From: Eremophila alpestris peregrina
Taxonomy: Eukaryota; Chordata; Aves; Passeriformes; Alaudidae
Reading direction: 5' to 3'
Assembly (NCBI GenBank): GCA_009792885.1
Contig: WMCF01000113.1
Span: 128,825 to 192,824, forward strand
Length of the DNA: 64,000 nt
The notes beneath the pieces were generated by a model. The model saw only the letters and a program-made list of their open reading frames with translations, ran no database searches and was not told where the DNA came from. The stretch's first letter is position 1. Every line of letters begins with the position of its first letter. The translations under genes were made by a program, and so were the position numbers. Shown piece by piece: positions 63,144 to 64,000 of this stretch.

Positions 63144-63267
63144 GAACAACAGCCCTTTATTTATTCCTTCTGATGCATCCTTCCATTATCAGCAACCTCC
63201 CCAGTCCAAAAACTTTTGAGGAAGTTCAATTCTTCAATGGCAACAACTACCACAAGGGAATTGACTG
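63144..63267 (+). CDS. NDST4: NDST4 exon 9, residues 607-648 (two bases of codon 648)
   Basis: This 124-bp exon completes Gly607 and continues [16 protein letters not shown], then [20 protein letters not shown] and IDW, with the Trp codon split before GTAAGA at 63268. It holds the rest of the phosphosulfate loop (GTT) and the E632-E633 pair, which corresponds to the region of the catalytic glutamate in NDST1. The gene continues beyond 64000; about 225 C-terminal residues, including the 3'-phosphate-binding part of the sulfotransferase domain, are not in this window. Confidence 0.95.
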
Positions 63268-64000
63268 GTAAGAAGAATGACAAAAATGAGGTGTTCATTC
63301 TTAACACATGGAAAATCACAGTGGAACAATTCCAGGAGCAGGTGTGACACCGCCTTAATTACTGGATGAATTCGTTATGCTTGGAATTATCAGACAGAAA
63401 GAGAATCTAATTGGTAATGATGGGACATTTAATCAAGCCCCTAATTTTGTTTAGATATTACAGTAAGAATTTTCTGGGTTTTCACACAAATGAATGCAAG
63501 AGGCAGCTCTGTCATGAGTTCTGTCTTCATGCTGAATAACATCTCTCTCTTGTCGTAGCTGTAGCTGCACTGACTTACACTCTGTTCCTTCCAAAGCGGC
63601 TTTTCATGAAGTGAGGTTCCATTTAGCTCTGCACTAGAATCCATCTAATCAGTTTTAAATGGAAAAGACCATTCAAAGCCAAAATCCAAATCTTGCATTC
63701 TGAAAGCATCCAAAAGCAAAGATATGTCAGTTCCAAAATGAAGTACTTCAACAATGTTAAAATTAAACAGTTTGACATTTAAATGTTGACATTAAATGTT
63801 GACATTTTGAAGCTTTTCCCATTTTTTTTCTGCAGCTAAAACTGAACTCACTCCAAAGTGTTGAAAGATATCCCTTTGACGCTGAAGTTATTAGCAAAAA
63901 TCCCATCCATCACAGGAAAAACCTAATTACCAGACTTCATGAGGGCTTTAGCTATTGCCAGCACCACCTAAGAGCCAAGATGCATTCCCATTATTCCAGT
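63268..64000 (+). other. NDST4: Intron 9, incomplete
   Basis: The donor is GTAAGA. No acceptor followed by the expected next family sequence (completing Trp, then YMDFFP-like) occurs before the edge, so the intron runs out of the window. A small tandem repeat is at 63773-63808. Confidence 0.8.
63773..63808. repeat. Short tandem repeat, 13-14 bp unit
   Basis: The unit 'gacatttaaatgtt' is followed by 'gacattaaatgtt' and a partial third copy 'gacatttt'. It is intronic, with about 2.6 copies. Confidence 0.75.

Noticed and set aside
1..64000. CRISPR arrays, operons, phage genes, insertion sequences, tRNA or rRNA genes
   Set aside because: The window has spliced vertebrate gene structure and CR1 repeats. 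I saw no regularly spaced repeats, no bacterial-type gene density and no cloverleaf or rRNA sequence.

Overview
The window is vertebrate nuclear DNA, most likely from a bird. Two things point there: three short fragments match the 3' end of avian CR1 LINEs, and one gene is spread over small exons separated by fairly compact introns. There is no bacterial, viral or plasmid architecture. I assign the species only to birds; a songbird would fit but is not shown.

The only gene I can support runs along the + strand from about 6.25 kb past the right edge. It is a heparan sulfate N-deacetylase/N-sulfotransferase. The N-terminal sequence fits NDST4 better than NDST1, NDST2 or NDST3, judged from memory of the human paralogues and not from an alignment. 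Nine exons are visible. Exon 1 is non-coding and ends at 6404. Exon 2 (19449-20686) holds the start codon at 19706. Exons 3 to 9 lie at 39930-40017, 44530-44684, 50579-50764, 51670-51798, 61839-62021, 62928-63024 and 63144-63267. All junctions are GT-AG and the phases join without a frameshift. Together they encode 647 codons plus two bases, roughly three quarters of a family protein of about 870-880 residues. They cover the whole N-deacetylase domain and the start of the sulfotransferase domain, including its PAPS-binding loop. The remaining 3' exons are outside the window.

Layout: 1-5640 is upstream intergenic DNA with one CR1 fragment. 5641-6404 is a CpG-rich promoter with a TATA box, followed by exon 1. 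6405-19448 is intron 1, with a CR1 fragment, a very long A tract and a second CpG cluster at 17.5-17.9 kb. 20687-39929 is the largest intron (19.2 kb). The other introns range from 119 bp to 10 kb. Intron 6 holds a third CpG cluster at 58.67-59.06 kb with a TATA-like box after it.

I found no new multi-gene system. The points most worth a second look are regulatory: a leader with at least five small upstream ORFs, two internal CpG clusters that could be alternative promoters, a (TG)10 tract and near-ideal branch site before a weak acceptor at exon 5, sharply different third-position GC between exons, and an unidentified stop-poor stretch near 47.2 kb. Most other open frames in the window look like chance or intronic frames and are left out.
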